64,000 nt of DNA from Polyangia bacterium (lineage in GTDB: Bacteria > Myxococcota_A > Polyangia > Polyangiales > JAUICN01): the NCBI GenBank assembly GCA_030427835.1, contig JAUICN010000001.1, positions 145,929 to 209,928 of the forward strand, read 5' to 3'. Under the pieces are notes generated by a model. The model was not told where the DNA came from, did no database searches, and was given only the letters and a program-made list of their open reading frames with translations. Within the stretch, counting starts at the first letter, position 1; the number at the start of each line of letters is the position of its first letter. Positions 36,446-43,914 of this stretch are shown here, piece by piece. The position numbers were made by a program, and so were the translations under genes.

Positions 36446-36844
36446 TTAGCTTGTCTTCTTGCTGGGCTTCACAAGGGGGCCGAAGACCGCCTTGTTCTGA
36501 ACCGCTAGATAAATGCCCGCTGCTGTCAGTACGAGCGGCATGGCGATCCCTTCGACCCCCGGGGCGAGCACCAGGTGAAACGCAAGAATGTTCACCATGA
36601 CCGGAGCCAATAGGACCAACCCGAGGGGCAGGAAACGGCCCGACAGAATGAGTAATGCGGCAACCACTTCGGTGCCCTTAATGAGTGGGAACATGTAACC
36701 GGTGCCTGCGAGCGCGCCGAGAAACGCGCCCGCCTGTTCTGGCATGGGCGGCATGGGCATGAAATGCAGAAAGCCGTTCAAACCAAAGATCAGGAATACT
36801 CCTCCAAGGATGAAACGGGCGACGAGTACGGGTAGGTTCTTCAT
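36446..36844 (-). CDS. DoxX-family membrane protein
   Basis: A 132-residue inner-membrane protein with four hydrophobic segments. The N-terminal VARFILGGVFLIFGLNGFLHF is the family signature, followed by KGTEVVAALLIL. DoxX-like proteins are often linked to thiosulfate oxidation or redox stress. First gene of the DoxX-pirin-FMN reductase group, so its promoter should lie in the 169 bases before it (36845-37013), where I see no distinctive element. Confidence 0.85.
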   Translation of the reverse strand: MKNLPVLVARFILGGVFLIFGLNGFLHFMPMPPMPEQAGAFLGALAGTGYMFPLIKGTEVVAALLILSGRFLPLGLVLLAPVMVNILAFHLVLAPGVEGIAMPLVLTAAGIYLAVQNKAVFGPLVKPSKKTS

Positions 36845-37013
36845 GGATGTTCTCGATTCGTTGTGGACCTCAAGTCCGAGGACATGGGCCAGGAATTATA
36901 TCTAAGCAGCAGTGTGGTCATTCCTACCCCCCGAGGCAATCAGACGAAGCGGATGGGATCCGTCCAGGCCGGTGTAGCACGGTCAACCCATAGGCAGGAT
37001 CCCCCTAAATCAA

Positions 37014-38798
37014 CTAGGAATATTCGTCGCTAGGGGGGGCGATGGCTTCGGGAACCGCTGAAATCCTGGGCTTGGGAGCATTGTCCGCACCCACCATGAG
37101 ATAGGCGTCCTCCACGCGGAGGGTCATGTGGGATTCCCCGATGCGATCCACAAAGCCCGACCGCACCATCACGTCTCGCACGGGGCCCTTGGCGGAGGCT
37201 ATCCACAGCTGGATGCCACGTTGTTGGTAGTCGTCCACGATAGTGCTCAGTGCGGCCTCCGCCGAGGAGTCCAGGTAGTTGATGCCACTGGCATCGAGAA
37301 TGACGTCATGCAGCGGTGAGGCACTCTTGGCTTCCAGCTCGCGTAGGGTGTCCCGTAGGAAGGTGACGTTGCCAAAGTAGAGCTGCGCATCGATGCGAAC
37401 GATGAGTACTCCTTCGACCGTGCGCGTGGGCGAAAACCGGTGAATGTTCCGGTAGACGGGGAGGTCTGGCAGGCGGCCAAGAACCGCGGTGTGGGGCTGG
37501 CTTGTGCGAAATAGGAAGGCTGCCAGGGAAACCCCTACCCCCACGAGCAGCCCCCATTGAATGCCCAGTGCCAGGGTGGCCAGGGCTGTGATGCTGGCCA
37601 CTAGAAAATCCTCCCGGTCCATGCGCCAGAGGCGCTTGAAGGAATCTACGTCCACCAGGGAAAGCACCGAACGGGCAATGATGGCAGCAAGCGTGGCCCT
37701 AGGTAGGGCCTGAAACAGGGGAGTCAAAAAGAGAAGCGTGGCGCCCACCATGACCATTGCAGAGACGTTGGCCCACTGACTTCGGGCCCCAGACTGCACT
37801 ACCACCGCGGTGCGGCTGAAGCCGGAGGTTACCGCAAACCCGGAGGTGACCCCGGACACCACATTGGCCGCACCCAGGGCAAAGAGTTCTCGATTGGGAT
37901 GGATATCATGGGGGGTGGTGCGCGCGTGAAAGCTGGCCACGGACAGGGCTTCCATGTACCCCACAAAGGCCAGCACCACGGCAGGAGGCAAAAGCAACGC
38001 CCATTGCTTGAAATCCAGGGTGGGCAAACGAATTGGCGGCAGTCCCCTTGGAACGTCCCCCACCAGTGCGACTCCAGCGTCGCCTGCGCCCGCAAGGCTA
38101 GAAATCACAATGGACAGGACCACGACCAGCATCGCTGCCGGAAACTTGGGCCACCAGGCGCGGCAGATGCTCAGCAACACAAAGGTACCTGCACCGAAAC
38201 CAAAGGTTGCAACGTGGGTTCCCGGTAGGGCGCGGATCAACCTTGGTAGGGATTCGTGTAGATCCACACTTCGGGGCAGGTCTAGGCCGAACATTGATGC
38301 ACTCTGGCTGACAACGATCACCACGGCTGCCGCTGCGGTGAAACCTGTGATCACGGGTCGGGAGAGGAAGTTGGCCAAAAACCCCAGGCGCACCACGCCA
38401 AGCACCACCTGGATGAGGCCTGCAAGCACCGCCAGCAGCATGGCGGCCGCCATGTATTCTTCACTGCCCAGGGCAAACAATCCCTGGGCGGAAAGGGCCG
38501 TCAGTGCCGAGGCCACCATGATGGAGTCCACGGAAACGGGGCCCACCGAGGAGAACCGGGAAGAGCCGATGACCGCATAGGCCGCCAGGGGTAAAAACGA
38601 GGCATAGAGCCCCATGACCGGGGGTAGCCCGGCGAGCACTGCATAACCCATGCCCTGGGGAACGATGACCGCGACTGCTGTGATGCCCGCCAGGAGGTCC
38701 TGCATGGCCTTGGATCGGGCCTTTGGCTTCCCGGGGCGGGGCGGTTTCTCGGGGGAACCGGGGTTATCTTGAGGTGGGGGGGGTGAGTTTCCTTGCAT
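37014..38798 (-). CDS. SulP-family anion transporter with STAS domain
   Basis: A 594-residue inner-membrane protein for sulfate, bicarbonate or related anions. The SulP motif is seen in AVAVIVPQGMGYAVLAGLPPVMGLYAS, and about ten hydrophobic segments follow. A cytoplasmic STAS domain occupies the last 120 residues (VEGVLIVRIDAQLYFGN, then LDASGINYLDSSAEAAL). ATG 38798 is chosen over GTG 38837 because the latter would collide with the divergent rpmG start at 38840. The N-terminal tail is Pro-rich and cytoplasmic. No carbonic anhydrase or sulfur gene adjoins it. Confidence 0.92.
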   Translation of the reverse strand: MQGNSPPPPQDNPGSPEKPPRPGKPKARSKAMQDLLAGITAVAVIVPQGMGYAVLAGLPPVMGLYASFLPLAAYAVIGSSRFSSVGPVSVDSIMVASALTALSAQGLFALGSEEYMAAAMLLAVLAGLIQVVLGVVRLGFLANFLSRPVITGFTAAAAVVIVVSQSASMFGLDLPRSVDLHESLPRLIRALPGTHVATFGFGAGTFVLLSICRAWWPKFPAAMLVVVLSIVISSLAGAGDAGVALVGDVPRGLPPIRLPTLDFKQWALLLPPAVVLAFVGYMEALSVASFHARTTPHDIHPNRELFALGAANVVSGVTSGFAVTSGFSRTAVVVQSGARSQWANVSAMVMVGATLLFLTPLFQALPRATLAAIIARSVLSLVDVDSFKRLWRMDREDFLVASITALATLALGIQWGLLVGVGVSLAAFLFRTSQPHTAVLGRLPDLPVYRNIHRFSPTRTVEGVLIVRIDAQLYFGNVTFLRDTLRELEAKSASPLHDVILDASGINYLDSSAEAALSTIVDDYQQRGIQLWIASAKGPVRDVMVRSGFVDRIGESHMTLRVEDAYLMVGADNAPKPRISAVPEAIAPPSDEYS

Positions 38799-38839
38799 GG
38801 GACCAGAATTAAGCTCAGTGTTGGCGGCTCGAGGCACTT

Positions 38840-39007
38840 ATGCGCGACCTTATCCGACTCATCTCCTCCGCCGGTACCGGCTACACGTATTACACGTCTA
38901 AGAACAAACGAACCAAGCCCGAAAAGCTGAAGTTAAAGAAATACGACCCCGTTGTCCGCAAACATGTCGAGTTTGTGGAAGCGAAGATGCCAAACCCTAA
39001 GGGTTAG
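38840..39007 (+). CDS. rpmG: 50S ribosomal protein L33
   Basis: A 55-codon gene that is easily missed because of its size. The translation contains the L33 core: [20 protein letters not shown] and [17 protein letters not shown], closely matching the E. coli protein. It has no Cys pairs, so it is the zinc-independent (C-minus) form. A GAGG site lies 5 bases before the ATG. It is divergent from sulP with almost no intergenic space. It is not beside rpmB or secE, its usual neighbours in some groups. Confidence 0.95.
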   Translation: MRDLIRLISSAGTGYTYYTSKNKRTKPEKLKLKKYDPVVRKHVEFVEAKMPNPKG

Positions 39008-39084
39008 GGCTTCAAGAGCGGGGTATTGGCGGACAGAGGCGTAGGGGAGCCGCTTGCTGACAGCTCTGGACGTTGCCTGTGGAG

Positions 39085-39113
39085 GGGGTCAAGCCCTCTA
39101 AGGGCCTGACCCC
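39085..39113. repeat. Strong imperfect hairpin downstream of rpmG
   Basis: Arms of 11 paired bases (GGGGTCA-GCCC with GGGC-TGACCCC) are interrupted by one mismatch and close a 5-base loop. No T-run follows on either strand. It lies 77 bases after rpmG and 28 bases before the next start, so it could stop or stabilise the rpmG transcript or shape the leader of the following gene. Confidence 0.5.
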
Positions 39114-39141
39114 TGAAGATAAACTTGGTAGTATGCTCGCC

Positions 39142-39666
39142 ATGAAGCATCTGCTGTTGTTTACGTGCGCTTTTCTGACTGGGTGTGGCTTGGTGCATTT
39201 TGATGTCACCGAGGACATCGAGGAGCAGCGCATTGAGGGAGACCCCATTGCGGCCATGCTGGCGTCGTTTTTGGATGAGCCTGTGGCCATTTCCCTCAAT
39301 GTGGAGGAGGAAGTGGGCGCCCGGGATGGTGGGGTGGCCAAGGAGGTGAGCCTGCGTCAGTTGGTTTTTCGGATTACCGATACCGCAGTGGGAACCGGGG
39401 ATTTGGACAACTTCGACTTTCTGGAATCCTTGCAGGTCTATGTGGAGAGCACGGCGGAGGGAAGCACGCTACCGAGAGTACTGGTGGCAGAGATGCCCAC
39501 AATCCCCGATGGGCTCGTGGAGCTGGATTTGGATGTAGTCGATGGAGTGGACCTTCTTCCCTACCTGGAAGGCGGCGCGCGAATTGCGACCGATGCAGTA
39601 GGAGCCCCCCCCGCTGATGACGTGACGTTTGACGGCCAAGCTGAACTCCGAATCGTTCTGCTGTAG
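39142..39666 (+). CDS. Small secreted lipoprotein of unknown function
   Basis: A 174-residue protein. ATG 39142 gives a compact signal MKHLLLFTCAFLTGC with a good lipobox (LTGC); an ATG three codons earlier and a farther upstream start are also in frame. The mature part is strongly acidic and beta-strand-like, with repeated short blocks ending in Asp/Glu and a final LRIVLL. No domain recognised. The 232 bases after it contain no gene that I can support. Confidence 0.65.
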   Translation: MKHLLLFTCAFLTGCGLVHFDVTEDIEEQRIEGDPIAAMLASFLDEPVAISLNVEEEVGARDGGVAKEVSLRQLVFRITDTAVGTGDLDNFDFLESLQVYVESTAEGSTLPRVLVAEMPTIPDGLVELDLDVVDGVDLLPYLEGGARIATDAVGAPPADDVTFDGQAELRIVLL

Positions 39667-39898
39667 TGGTGAGGTACGCAAGTGTTGCACCTGGTGTGAC
39701 ATGACGTGGCGGACTCAAAACAGGCTGACAACGCCTCAAGTTCCTAACCGATTGGGTCGAATAGGGAGAAGTGGGCACCCCCATTGTGGGGAGTATTCCC
39801 GCACCTGTTCGCGGTCGTGTCCATGAACGGGGATTTCCCAAACCCTGGGGATGTGCGTTAATGGGTAGGTTGGATGCATACATTGAAAGTGGAGTGTA

Positions 39899-40819
39899 AT
39901 GGGGCACTTACAAGTCATCTCTGGGGGGAACATAGCCATGGTGGAAAGGCGAAGCCACGCGCTGGTACAGCCTGAGGAGGTGGTGGGATCGGTGGATTCC
40001 CTGCCGCGATTGCCAGAAGTTCTGGTTCGGCTGTACGACGTTGCCCAGGACCCTGCGACCACCGGTAAGACGGTGGCGGATATTGTTCACGTGGATCCAG
40101 GCCTCACCGCCAATCTACTTCGAAGCGCAAACGTGGCCGCCTACGGTGTGGCACAACGGGTGACCAGCGTGGAACATGCGGTGGCGTTTCTTGGGCTCAA
40201 GCGTGTGTTCCAGTTGGCCTTGACCGCGGGCTTGTCCTCTGTGGTCCCGCCACATCTCAACGGTTATGGCATCGGCGCCATTGACTACGCCATGCATTCG
40301 GTGACCGTGGGTGTACTTGCGGACCGGCTGGCAAAGGCGCTTGGCCTTCAGTTTCAGGACAGTGTATTCACTGCTGGACTCCTGCACGACATTGGAAAGC
40401 TTGCGGTGAGTACGTTTCTAGAAGAGTACGGAAACGCAGTCCGGGCACACATGCGGTTGCGAGGGATTCTTTTTGTGGAGGCTGAAAAAGATGTTCTGGG
40501 TACCGACCACACCGAAGTGGGTGCCATGATGGCCGAACGTTGGGGGCTGCCACCCGCGATTGTGTGGGCTGCCCAATGGCACCACCACCCGGAACGGGCT
40601 CCCAAAACAGTCGATGCGCAGTTTGTGGGTGTGGTCCATGCGGCCAACAAACTTGCCTACCACGTCCGTGATGACATGGACGACGATGAACTTCAGGAGC
40701 TTGTCAACAAGGCGGCCTGGTCCCAAATTCAATTGACCTTGGACAACGCCAAGGACGCTCTTCGTGGTACTCCGGGTGAGGTCAAAGCACTTGCCCATGC
40801 CCTCCACGCAGCTGCCTAG
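39899..40819 (+). CDS. HDOD-domain protein
   Basis: A 306-residue protein of the HDOD type, related to HD-domain phosphohydrolases and usually a signalling scaffold. Visible features: SLPRLPEVLVRLYDVA at the start of the domain, VDPGLTANLLRSANVAAYG, a VTSVEHAVAFLGLKRV block, and FTAGLLHDIGKLAV, which keeps the HD pair. A later WHHHPE segment and DQ-type helix follow. Start ATG 39899 has GGAG close upstream, though ATG 39938 with GGGGGG 7 bases ahead is a reasonable alternative. The gene stands alone. Confidence 0.9.
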   Translation: MGHLQVISGGNIAMVERRSHALVQPEEVVGSVDSLPRLPEVLVRLYDVAQDPATTGKTVADIVHVDPGLTANLLRSANVAAYGVAQRVTSVEHAVAFLGLKRVFQLALTAGLSSVVPPHLNGYGIGAIDYAMHSVTVGVLADRLAKALGLQFQDSVFTAGLLHDIGKLAVSTFLEEYGNAVRAHMRLRGILFVEAEKDVLGTDHTEVGAMMAERWGLPPAIVWAAQWHHHPERAPKTVDAQFVGVVHAANKLAYHVRDDMDDDELQELVNKAAWSQIQLTLDNAKDALRGTPGEVKALAHALHAAA

Positions 40820-40861
40820 GGGGCGTGGCGTTTGAACGTGCCCGGTGCGGGTGGATTCGGT

Positions 40862-41479
40862 CTAATTGTTTGCTGCTGACGGACGCGGTTCTTCCACCAG
40901 TTCTTTTAGATTGTGTAGGCCTTCCGCAAACATGGGTCCCGCTGTGGAATCCATGAGCAGGGCTACGTAACGGGCGATGGGGTTGGCGCCCACCTTTCCT
41001 TCCATGGTCCAGGTGACCTGAGTGTGTTGAGGCTCCTGGCCAGGCCCATAGGCAATCTTTGCCTCGCACTCCCACCCGTCCTCAAAGTAGAGGTCGTATT
41101 TCACTCCAGTTTGGGGCTCGCTTTGGGTGAAGACCAGGTAGCCGTTGCCGCTTTTTCCGGTCCAGGACTGGGAGGCTCCCGGCCCTTTCGTTGTGTCCCC
41201 AGGTATGATTTTCAGGGTGGGGTCGGATTTCTTAAACGGGGTCCATTGCGCCCATTGGTTTAGATCACCGATGTAGCGGTGAATGTTTTGGGGTGGCGCT
41301 TGGATTTCCAGGGTTCGGGTCACCACGTACTGCGAGGGAAGAATCCACCCAACGACCGCCACAAGTAAAGCCCACACCACCAGGGATACCGCAGCGACCC
41401 AAAGCCATCGGGTCGCCCTGCGCCCGGGGGAACCTGTCACCGTGGGACCACGTGACGGTTTGTTGTCTACCTGGCTCAT
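40862..41479 (-). CDS. SRPBCC (polyketide cyclase-like) membrane-anchored protein
   Basis: A 205-residue protein with one N-terminal membrane helix (WLWVAAVSLVVWALLVAVV) and a START-like fold outside. The sequence VTRTLEIQAPPQNIHRYIGDLNQWAQWTPF is the typical opening of polyketide-cyclase/dehydrase SRPBCC proteins, and a C-terminal helix (FAEGLHNLKELVEE) closes the cavity. It may bind a lipid or other hydrophobic ligand. Convergent with the HDOD gene and divergent from the HIT gene, 68 bases away. Confidence 0.88.
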   Translation of the reverse strand: MSQVDNKPSRGPTVTGSPGRRATRWLWVAAVSLVVWALLVAVVGWILPSQYVVTRTLEIQAPPQNIHRYIGDLNQWAQWTPFKKSDPTLKIIPGDTTKGPGASQSWTGKSGNGYLVFTQSEPQTGVKYDLYFEDGWECEAKIAYGPGQEPQHTQVTWTMEGKVGANPIARYVALLMDSTAGPMFAEGLHNLKELVEEPRPSAANN

Positions 41480-41547
41480 GGGATCGCTGTACGTTTTCCC
41501 ATTTAACGCACCTTGTCAACGGGTGGCGAACCCTGTAGGGCTAATCC

Positions 41548-41964
41548 ATGGCCGACACGGTATTCAGCAAGATTATTCGGGGAGAGATCCCGTGCCACCG
41601 GGTGTACGAGGACGATCACGTGTTGTCTTTTTTGGACATTCAGCCGCTGAGCCCCGGGCATACCCTTGTGATTCCCAAGGAGCAGGCCGCCACCCTGGAT
41701 TCCCTGTCCGACGACGGGGCCGCCGCCATCGGGCGCGTGCTTCCCAGGATCTGCCGGGCCGTGCAGGCTGCCACGGGGATACGTGAGTACAACGTTCTAC
41801 AAAACAATGGTGCCGGGGCCCATCAGGCCGTGTTTCATGTGCATTTTCATGTCATTCCCAAGCCCAACCCAGAGCAGGGCCTGGGCATTGAGTGGCTTCC
41901 CTTGCCCTCTGTGGGTAACAGCGAAGCACTTGCCGCGGCGATGCGCAGGGCACTGGAATCCTAG
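41548..41964 (+). CDS. HIT-family nucleotide hydrolase
   Basis: A 138-residue cytoplasmic protein of the histidine triad family (HinT/Hit-like), which cleaves nucleoside phosphoramidates or dinucleotides. The N-terminal TVFSKIIRGEIPCHRVYED and HTLVIPKEQ segments precede the catalytic HVHFHVIP triad. Length and ends are normal. Stop lies four bases before the stop of the convergent histidine kinase gene. Confidence 0.95.
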   Translation: MADTVFSKIIRGEIPCHRVYEDDHVLSFLDIQPLSPGHTLVIPKEQAATLDSLSDDGAAAIGRVLPRICRAVQAATGIREYNVLQNNGAGAHQAVFHVHFHVIPKPNPEQGLGIEWLPLPSVGNSEALAAAMRRALES

Positions 41965-41968
41965 ATCG

Positions 41969-43321
41969 CTAGCTGGCAATGGCCGCAGGGCGCCAACTGC
42001 TGCGTACGTCCGCGATGACTTTTTCTTCTCGGCTTCGAATGGGCTTTTCAAGCGTGAAATGAAACACCGTGCCCTCCCCCGGAGTGGATTCCACCCAAAT
42101 GCGCCCGCCGTGCCGTTCGACGGCCTTTTTACAGACCGCGAGCCCAATGCCTGTTCCTGGGTATTCGGCAGAGGTGTGTAGCCTCCCGAACACTTGAAAG
42201 ACCCGCTCAGCATACTTGGGATCGAAACCGATTCCGTTGTCTTCCACGGTGAACTTCCAACACTCGTTCAGTTCTTCCATTTTTATCTGAACATTGCAGC
42301 CCTCGGGACCTCGAAACTTGATCGCGTTGCCAATCAGATTTCGAAATACTTGGGCGAGCAGCACGGGATCTGCGTCCAGGGGTTGCAACCCGTTCCATGT
42401 GATTTGTGCCTGGGTTTCGTTAATCGATGCGTCAAAATCGCGAAGCACTTCGCCCAATAGAATGGAAGGTTGCACCTGGGTTCGGTTGCACCCGTTTGCG
42501 CCCACCCGGCTGTAGGAGAGTAGATCCTGTATCAGTCGGCGCATGCGCGCCGCACCGTCCTTGATAAACTGCCCATGTTGTTGTGCCTGGGCCGAAGCGT
42601 CTTGACCTACCTCTTCCAGAAGAAGTTGCGCGTAACTTGAAAGGGTTCGTAGGGGTGCCTGAAGATCGTGGGAAACGATGTATGCAAACTGCTGAAGCTC
42701 CTTGTTGGAGAGTTTCAACGCTTCTACACTTTCCGTGAGATCGGACTCCAGTGCCCTGCGGTGAAGCTCACCCTCCAACCAGTGGGCCATCAGGCGTAGG
42801 GCGTCCAGATCGATTTCTCGGAACTGCCTTTCCATGGGCCGTGTGCTGGAAAAATTGAGAGTCCCGTAGAGTTGTTCCTGGGTGCGGATGGGGATCCCCA
42901 CATAGGCCTCAAGCCCGAAACCTTTGTATGCAGGATGGCTTTTGTGGGAAGACTCCCCCATGTGTTCAATGACCAATGGACCTTGGGCAGATACCGTAAG
43001 ATCACAATAGGTTTCCCGAAGGCCAAAGGCGTCATCGTCACTCAGCGGCACGTCGTCTGGAGCCACGCAATACACCACACTGTAGTGTTCGCCCTCAATG
43101 CGGGACAGTATTCCGATGTCCATCTGGAACCGCTCAAGCCCCAGTTGAATCAACTCTTTCGCTTGCCGCTGAAGTCCGCCCTCAAAGTTCGAAGTGATGT
43201 CGTACAACCGACGGATCAGTTGTTCGCTTTCCGTGATGTGTGAGTCTACTCGCCCCCCCAAAGAACCCCCCGTTTCATTGGCTATGGTGTCACACCACGA
43301 ATTGGGGACGCAACGTTTCAA
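41969..43321 (-). CDS. GAF-domain sensor histidine kinase
   Basis: A protein of up to 450 residues. A GAF domain (about 35-190) leads to a HisKA helix with the phospho-acceptor in IVSHDLQAPLRTLSSY, then HATPase blocks FRNLIGNAIKF (N box), VEDNGIGFD (G1) and GTGIGLAVCKK (G2). The kinase half resembles cyanobacterial phytochrome kinases, but no bilin-binding Cys or PHY domain is obvious. The start is uncertain: TTG 43321 opens the frame, and TTG 43261 has a GGGGGG 3-4 bases ahead. It follows the response regulator on the same strand. Confidence 0.9.
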   Translation of the reverse strand: MKRCVPNSWCDTIANETGGSLGGRVDSHITESEQLIRRLYDITSNFEGGLQRQAKELIQLGLERFQMDIGILSRIEGEHYSVVYCVAPDDVPLSDDDAFGLRETYCDLTVSAQGPLVIEHMGESSHKSHPAYKGFGLEAYVGIPIRTQEQLYGTLNFSSTRPMERQFREIDLDALRLMAHWLEGELHRRALESDLTESVEALKLSNKELQQFAYIVSHDLQAPLRTLSSYAQLLLEEVGQDASAQAQQHGQFIKDGAARMRRLIQDLLSYSRVGANGCNRTQVQPSILLGEVLRDFDASINETQAQITWNGLQPLDADPVLLAQVFRNLIGNAIKFRGPEGCNVQIKMEELNECWKFTVEDNGIGFDPKYAERVFQVFGRLHTSAEYPGTGIGLAVCKKAVERHGGRIWVESTPGEGTVFHFTLEKPIRSREEKVIADVRSSWRPAAIAS

Positions 43322-43411
43322 CCGTCTTTGTTTGAGGTTAGATTACGCAAAAATTGTCAGGGCATGATCGCCATGGCATAGGGTCCAATCCAAGGGGATT
43401 CGCCCTAGCCA

Positions 43412-43879
43412 CTAAGGACGAATGCTGTTTGGGAGCTGCGCGACGGTTAGCCAGAATCTCTTCATGGATCGCACCACTTCGGTAAACTCCTCAAGGGTTC
43501 CCGGTTTGGTGATGACGCAGTTGGCGTGCAGCTGGTAGCTTTCGCGAATGTCCTTTTCAGAAGCCGAGGTGGTAAACACCACCACCGGGATGGTGCGCAG
43601 TTCTGGATCTTCACCCACCTCCTTGAGAACTTCGAGACCATTCTTTTTTGGCATGTTGAGATCCAGCACCATCAAATCCGGCCGAGGTGCCATCATGAAC
43701 TTCTCCTGTTTTCGCAGGAACTGAAGCGCCTCTTCTCCGTTCTGGGCGTGATGGAGCCGAATGTGCTCCCGGTCGCGCTCAAGCGCCCCCTCCATTAGCA
43801 GTACGTCACCCTCGTCGTCTTCCACGAGGAGTACTTCCACTTTTCGATTCATGACAGGGCATTGGGTTACGCTGCTCAT
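43412..43879 (-). CDS. Response regulator receiver protein, Rcp1-like
   Basis: A 155-residue single-domain response regulator. VEVLLVEDDEGD carries the acidic pair, LMVLDLNMPKKNG the phospho-accepting Asp, VVFTTSASEKD the Thr/Ser, and CVITKPGTLEEF the Lys. The MNRK start at 43852 is possible, but ATG 43879 has a very good AGGAGAG site and is preferred. It is of the small phytochrome-partner type with no output domain. It lies between two kinases, so it probably receives phosphate from one or both. Confidence 0.93.
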   Translation of the reverse strand: MSSVTQCPVMNRKVEVLLVEDDEGDVLLMEGALERDREHIRLHHAQNGEEALQFLRKQEKFMMAPRPDLMVLDLNMPKKNGLEVLKEVGEDPELRTIPVVVFTTSASEKDIRESYQLHANCVITKPGTLEEFTEVVRSMKRFWLTVAQLPNSIRP

Positions 43880-43914
43880 CTCTTCTCTCCTGTTGGCTCA
43901 GGCTATCACAGGTC

